Assembly: GCA_015493585.1 (NCBI GenBank)
Contig: WGCW01000062.1
Coordinates: forward strand, 1 to 61,684
Origin: Acidobacteriota bacterium
GTDB taxonomy: Bacteria; Acidobacteriota; Thermoanaerobaculia; Thermoanaerobaculales; Sulfomarinibacteraceae
Direction of reading: 5' to 3'
Length of the DNA: 61,684 nucleotides
The first letter of the stretch is position 1. Every line of letters begins with the position of its first letter. The translations under genes and the position numbers were made by a program. Positions 58,943-61,684 of the stretch are shown here, one piece after another. Under the pieces are notes generated by a model, which saw nothing but the letters and a program-made list of their open reading frames with translations, searched no databases and was not told where the DNA came from.

Positions 58943-60385
58943 ATGGATTCCGTCAAGCTCTCCGTGCTGATGCCCGTGTTCAACGAGCAGTTCCTCGTCC
59001 GGACGGCCGTCGAGCGCGTGCTCGCCTTTCGCGATCCTCGCGTCTCTTGCTTGGAGCTCGTGATCGTCGATGATGGCTCGACCGACCGGACACCGGAGGT
59101 GTTGCACTCCTTGGCCGCTGCCCACCCGGAGATCCATTTCATCCCCCAACAGGTCAACCGGGGCAAGGGAGCGGCGGTCCGCACCGCGATCGAGGCCGCT
59201 ACGGGCGATCTCGCCATCGTCCAAGACGCCGATCTCGAGTACGATCCCTCCGACTGGAGCCGGATGCTGACGCCGTTCTTCGAGGCCGAGGCGGACGCCG
59301 TGTACGGCTCGCGTTTCCTCCAGGGGGAGTACCGCCGGGTTCTCTACTTCCGCCACACCCTGGGGAACCGGCTGCTCACGCTGCTTTCGAATGTGGCGAC
59401 CGACCTCAACCTGTCCGACATGGAGACCTGCTACAAGATGGTCCGGATGGAGTTGCTGCGTTCGATCCCGCTGCGGTCGAACGACTTCTCGTTCGAGCCC
59501 GAGATCACCGCCAAGCTCGCCAAGCGGGGGGCACGGATCTTCGAGGTTCCGATCCGCTATGCCGGCCGGACGTACGAGGAGGGGAAGAAGATCCGGTTCC
59601 GGCATGCGGTGACAGCCACGGCGGCAATCGTCAAGTGGTGGCTGATCGACGATCTGTACCGTGCAGACCGTTACGGTGCCGAGATCCTGACGAGCCTGAG
59701 CGAGGCCCCACGCTTCAACCGCTGGATGGCCGATACCATCCGCCCTTTCCTCGGCCGTAACATCCTCGAGATCGGAGCGGGGATCGGCAACATCACGTTT
59801 CAGATGCTCCCGCGCGACCGGTACCTGGCGACCGATGTCAATCCGGACTACCTCCAGTTTCTGCGCAACCGGGCGCATGGACGTCCCTACCTCGAGGTCG
59901 GCACACTTGACCTGCTCGACAGCGATGGCTTCGAGCGCCTCAAGACGCAATTCGACACCGTGATCTGTCTGAACGTGCTCGAGCACGTCGAGGATGAGGC
60001 CACGGCACTGGCCAACCTGTTCCGGGCGCTCGAACCGGGCGGACGTGCGATCGTCCTGGTCCCGCGTGGAAAATGGCTGTTTTCATCGTTGGACCGCGCG
60101 CTCGGACACCAAAAACGGTACACCAGGACCGAGCTGAAGGACGCAATTCAAGCTGCTGGTTTTGACCTTCTCTCCATAACGGTGTTCAACAGGATTGGCA
60201 CACCGGGCTGGCTCCTCAATGGAAAAATCCTCCACCGCCGCACACTGCCACGGCTCCAGATGAAGCTCCTCAATGTTGTTGTGCCGGCCGTACGCCGCAT
60301 CGACCGGTTCCTCCCGTGGCCCGCCCTCAGCCTGATCGCCGTTGCTGTCAAGCCGCCGGCCGGTGCCGGACCTTCGTCCGGCTGA
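58943..60385 (+). CDS. GT2 glycosyltransferase / SAM methyltransferase fusion
   Basis: A 480-residue two-domain enzyme. Residues 1-225 are a GT-A fold family 2 glycosyltransferase: LSVLMPVFNEQFLV, VIVDDGSTDRTPE, QDADLEYDP (the DxD-type metal site) and GSRFLQGEYRR, close to dolichol-/undecaprenyl-phosphate sugar synthases. Residues about 265-440 are a class I methyltransferase: ILEIGAGIGNITFQML, ATDVNPDYL and VICLNVLEHVEDE. It may make a lipid-linked sugar and methylate the same or a linked product. Start at ATG 58943 preferred; a TACAAT -10-like hexamer lies ten bases before it. It is followed by the O-antigen ligase gene after 18 bases. Confidence 0.88.
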   Translation: MDSVKLSVLMPVFNEQFLVRTAVERVLAFRDPRVSCLELVIVDDGSTDRTPEVLHSLAAAHPEIHFIPQQVNRGKGAAVRTAIEAATGDLAIVQDADLEYDPSDWSRMLTPFFEAEADAVYGSRFLQGEYRRVLYFRHTLGNRLLTLLSNVATDLNLSDMETCYKMVRMELLRSIPLRSNDFSFEPEITAKLAKRGARIFEVPIRYAGRTYEEGKKIRFRHAVTATAAIVKWWLIDDLYRADRYGAEILTSLSEAPRFNRWMADTIRPFLGRNILEIGAGIGNITFQMLPRDRYLATDVNPDYLQFLRNRAHGRPYLEVGTLDLLDSDGFERLKTQFDTVICLNVLEHVEDEATALANLFRALEPGGRAIVLVPRGKWLFSSLDRALGHQKRYTRTELKDAIQAAGFDLLSITVFNRIGTPGWLLNGKILHRRTLPRLQMKLLNVVVPAVRRIDRFLPWPALSLIAVAVKPPAGAGPSSG

Positions 60386-60403
60386 CACAGGAACGCTTGA
60401 ACG

Positions 60404-61684
60404 ATGCGCGCTGGGAACGGAAACGGCCAAGGCCCAGTTGGAGCGAACGCGCGCGTGCCGCTCGGGTGGTGGCCGTGGATGCTGGCCGGGCTGTTCTTTT
60501 TGGAAGTAGCGTTCTTCTGGCCCGCCGGTCTCGATCAGTTTCTCCTTCCGAAGGAAGCGCTCCTGGTTGCGGGGGTCGCGGTCGTCCTGCTGGCGCTCTT
60601 CGTCGAACGGAACATACACGGTACCGGCCGCACGTCGCTTCCCCTCCCTCTGCCCATTGCGGCCTTCGGCGCGTGGGCGCTCATCGCTCCTATCGGTGTC
60701 AGCCGGAACCTGCCGCTCCACTTGTTGGGGGCGTTGGAGCTGAGCGCGCTCATTGCCGTCGCCGTCCTGGCCCAGACGCTCAGGGAGGAATCCGGCGCTG
60801 ATGGTATTCGCCTCCTCTCCGGGGCGGCAGCGCTCGCCGTTTTACTCCTGGCCCTGCTGACGCTGCTGCAGGCGCTCGGCCTCGATCCGGTTCAGCAGTT
60901 CCTCGGTCTCAAACCGGCCCGCCCCGGCCGTTGGCGGATCCTGACGACGATCGGAAACCCGAATTGGACGGCGGAGTTACTGGCGGCGGGGCTGCCGCTC
61001 GCCTTGGCGGTGCTCGCATCCCCGCGGCCGGCCGGGCGATGGCGCCGTACAGCTGTGGTGACGTTGGCCGTTTTCACCGCAGCGGCTACTGGCGTGACGG
61101 GCTCGCGTGGCGGGCTCGTCGCGCTCGCTGCCGGGGTCTCCGTGTTGTGGTTCTTGACCGTTCGGCCCCAACCCCGGACGCGCATTGTTCGCATGGCGGT
61201 GCTCGGGCTCGTGCTCCTGGCCGTGGGGGGCGTCACGGCGCTCGGCACCGGTGCCTCGAGATGGCGCAGCCTCCCACCGATCACCGGCCGGCTCGGGCTT
61301 TGGGCGGCGGGCGGGCGGCTCGTCATCACCGCACCTCTGCGCGGCCGGGGCCTCAAGCAAATTGAGCTGATGTTGCCGGAAGCTCTCGAGCGGGTCGTCA
61401 GCCGGGCAGGCCCGAGGATCCGGCGTTGGCTGCCAAGCACCCTCCCCGACCGGCTGGACAACGATCTCCTTCAAACCGCCGTCGCTGGAGGGATCCCGGC
61501 CGCCCTGCTTTTGTTGGCCATCTATGGAATCTCCCTGCGCCGGTCGTGGCGGCGGGCCCAAATAGGCACAGCGGTCCTCGACGCCGGCATCGCCGGGTCG
61601 CTCGTCGCGCTCGGCATCGGTTCTCTCAGCTCGTCCCCGCTCCACACCCCAGCGACCGCCGTACTCTTTTGGACGCTCGTGGGG
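60404..61684 (+). CDS. O-antigen ligase family membrane protein (3' partial)
   Basis: An open frame of 427 codons runs from the ATG at 60404 off the end of the window. It encodes about nine or ten spans with the Wzy/WaaL motifs GNPNWTAELLAAGLPL, TGSRGGLVALAAGV and GRLVITAPLRGRGLKQIELM, which contain the conserved arginine and glycine residues of the large periplasmic loop. It probably ligates or polymerises surface polysaccharide. The stop codon and any C-terminal TPR domain lie beyond the window. An AGGA site is 12 bases upstream. Confidence 0.88.
   Translation, partial: MRAGNGNGQGPVGANARVPLGWWPWMLAGLFFLEVAFFWPAGLDQFLLPKEALLVAGVAVVLLALFVERNIHGTGRTSLPLPLPIAAFGAWALIAPIGVSRNLPLHLLGALELSALIAVAVLAQTLREESGADGIRLLSGAAALAVLLLALLTLLQALGLDPVQQFLGLKPARPGRWRILTTIGNPNWTAELLAAGLPLALAVLASPRPAGRWRRTAVVTLAVFTAAATGVTGSRGGLVALAAGVSVLWFLTVRPQPRTRIVRMAVLGLVLLAVGGVTALGTGASRWRSLPPITGRLGLWAAGGRLVITAPLRGRGLKQIELMLPEALERVVSRAGPRIRRWLPSTLPDRLDNDLLQTAVAGGIPAALLLLAIYGISLRRSWRRAQIGTAVLDAGIAGSLVALGIGSLSSSPLHTPATAVLFWTLVG

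Overview
This is a GC-rich, gene-dense chromosomal window from a Gram-negative-type (diderm) bacterium. An outer-membrane secretin, an MtrB/PioB-like beta-barrel, SurA-type chaperones and a WaaL/Wzy-like O-antigen ligase show the double membrane. The mix of genes fits an anaerobic or facultatively anaerobic soil, sediment or hydrothermal lineage, most likely Acidobacteriota (Thermoanaerobaculia-like). It includes multiheme cytochromes, a PilMNO/GspD system with a cohesin-type secretin tail, a DUF2298 membrane protein and dispersed intergenic repeats. The phylum is an inference; no rRNA, tRNA, CRISPR array, intact IS or prophage was seen.

Layout. 0.3-5 kb (minus strand): an AIR-synthase/HAD fusion, a zinc alcohol dehydrogenase and NAD(P)HX repair enzyme NnrD/E form one operon; upstream lies an RRM RNA-binding protein gene with its own promoter, a structured leader and a terminator. 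5.3-8.1 kb: a PpiC lipoprotein, a SurA-like chaperone and a YhaM-like exoribonuclease overlap one another. 8.05-8.32 kb (minus): a short selenoprotein gene of the SelT/W/H (Rdx) family, in which codon 11 is an in-frame UGA in a CxxU motif. 8.5-20.1 kb: an ECF sigma factor and zinc anti-sigma factor lead a long operon for a type II secretion/type IV pilus-like machine (secretin-N protein, GspF, GspE, PilM, PilN, PilO, PilP/GspC, secretin, three pseudopilins). 20.2-22.7 kb: M16 peptidase, dUTPase and a metallo-beta-lactamase-fold hydrolase. 22.7-23.6 kb: a gene-free island of dispersed repeats.

23.7-30.9 kb is the most striking region. A divergent cluster encodes an outer-membrane electron conduit: an MtrB/PioB-like barrel, an MtrA/DmsE-like decaheme cytochrome and an octaheme cytochrome on the minus strand, and an inner-membrane-anchored cytochrome with 20 heme-binding motifs on the plus strand. 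Together they have 38 predicted hemes and could carry electrons from the quinone pool across the envelope. A consensus sigma-70 promoter precedes the three-gene side and a textbook terminator ends it.

31-37.8 kb: dodecin, an RDD protein, a tight operon of PTS IIA-like, PII-like and two antiporter-like proteins, an RmlC-like epimerase, ComF and proline dehydrogenase. 37.8-43.3 kb (minus): a two-domain M16 peptidase, a DMT-family transporter and an unrecognised 589-residue protein. 43.5-51.8 kb: a FecR-domain protein fused by translational coupling to the rod-shape cluster mreB-mreC-mreD-mrdA-rodA, then RNase G. 51.8-52.5 kb: a second repeat island that shares modules with the first. 52.5-61.7 kb: cell-surface glycosylation, with a giant DUF2298 protein, TlyA, a membrane glycosyltransferase, a GT2-methyltransferase fusion and an O-antigen ligase cut off by the window end.

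Several genes (5292, 36094, 49203, 52469, 56413) have a -10-like hexamer ending 6-7 bases before the start codon, which suggests leaderless transcripts.
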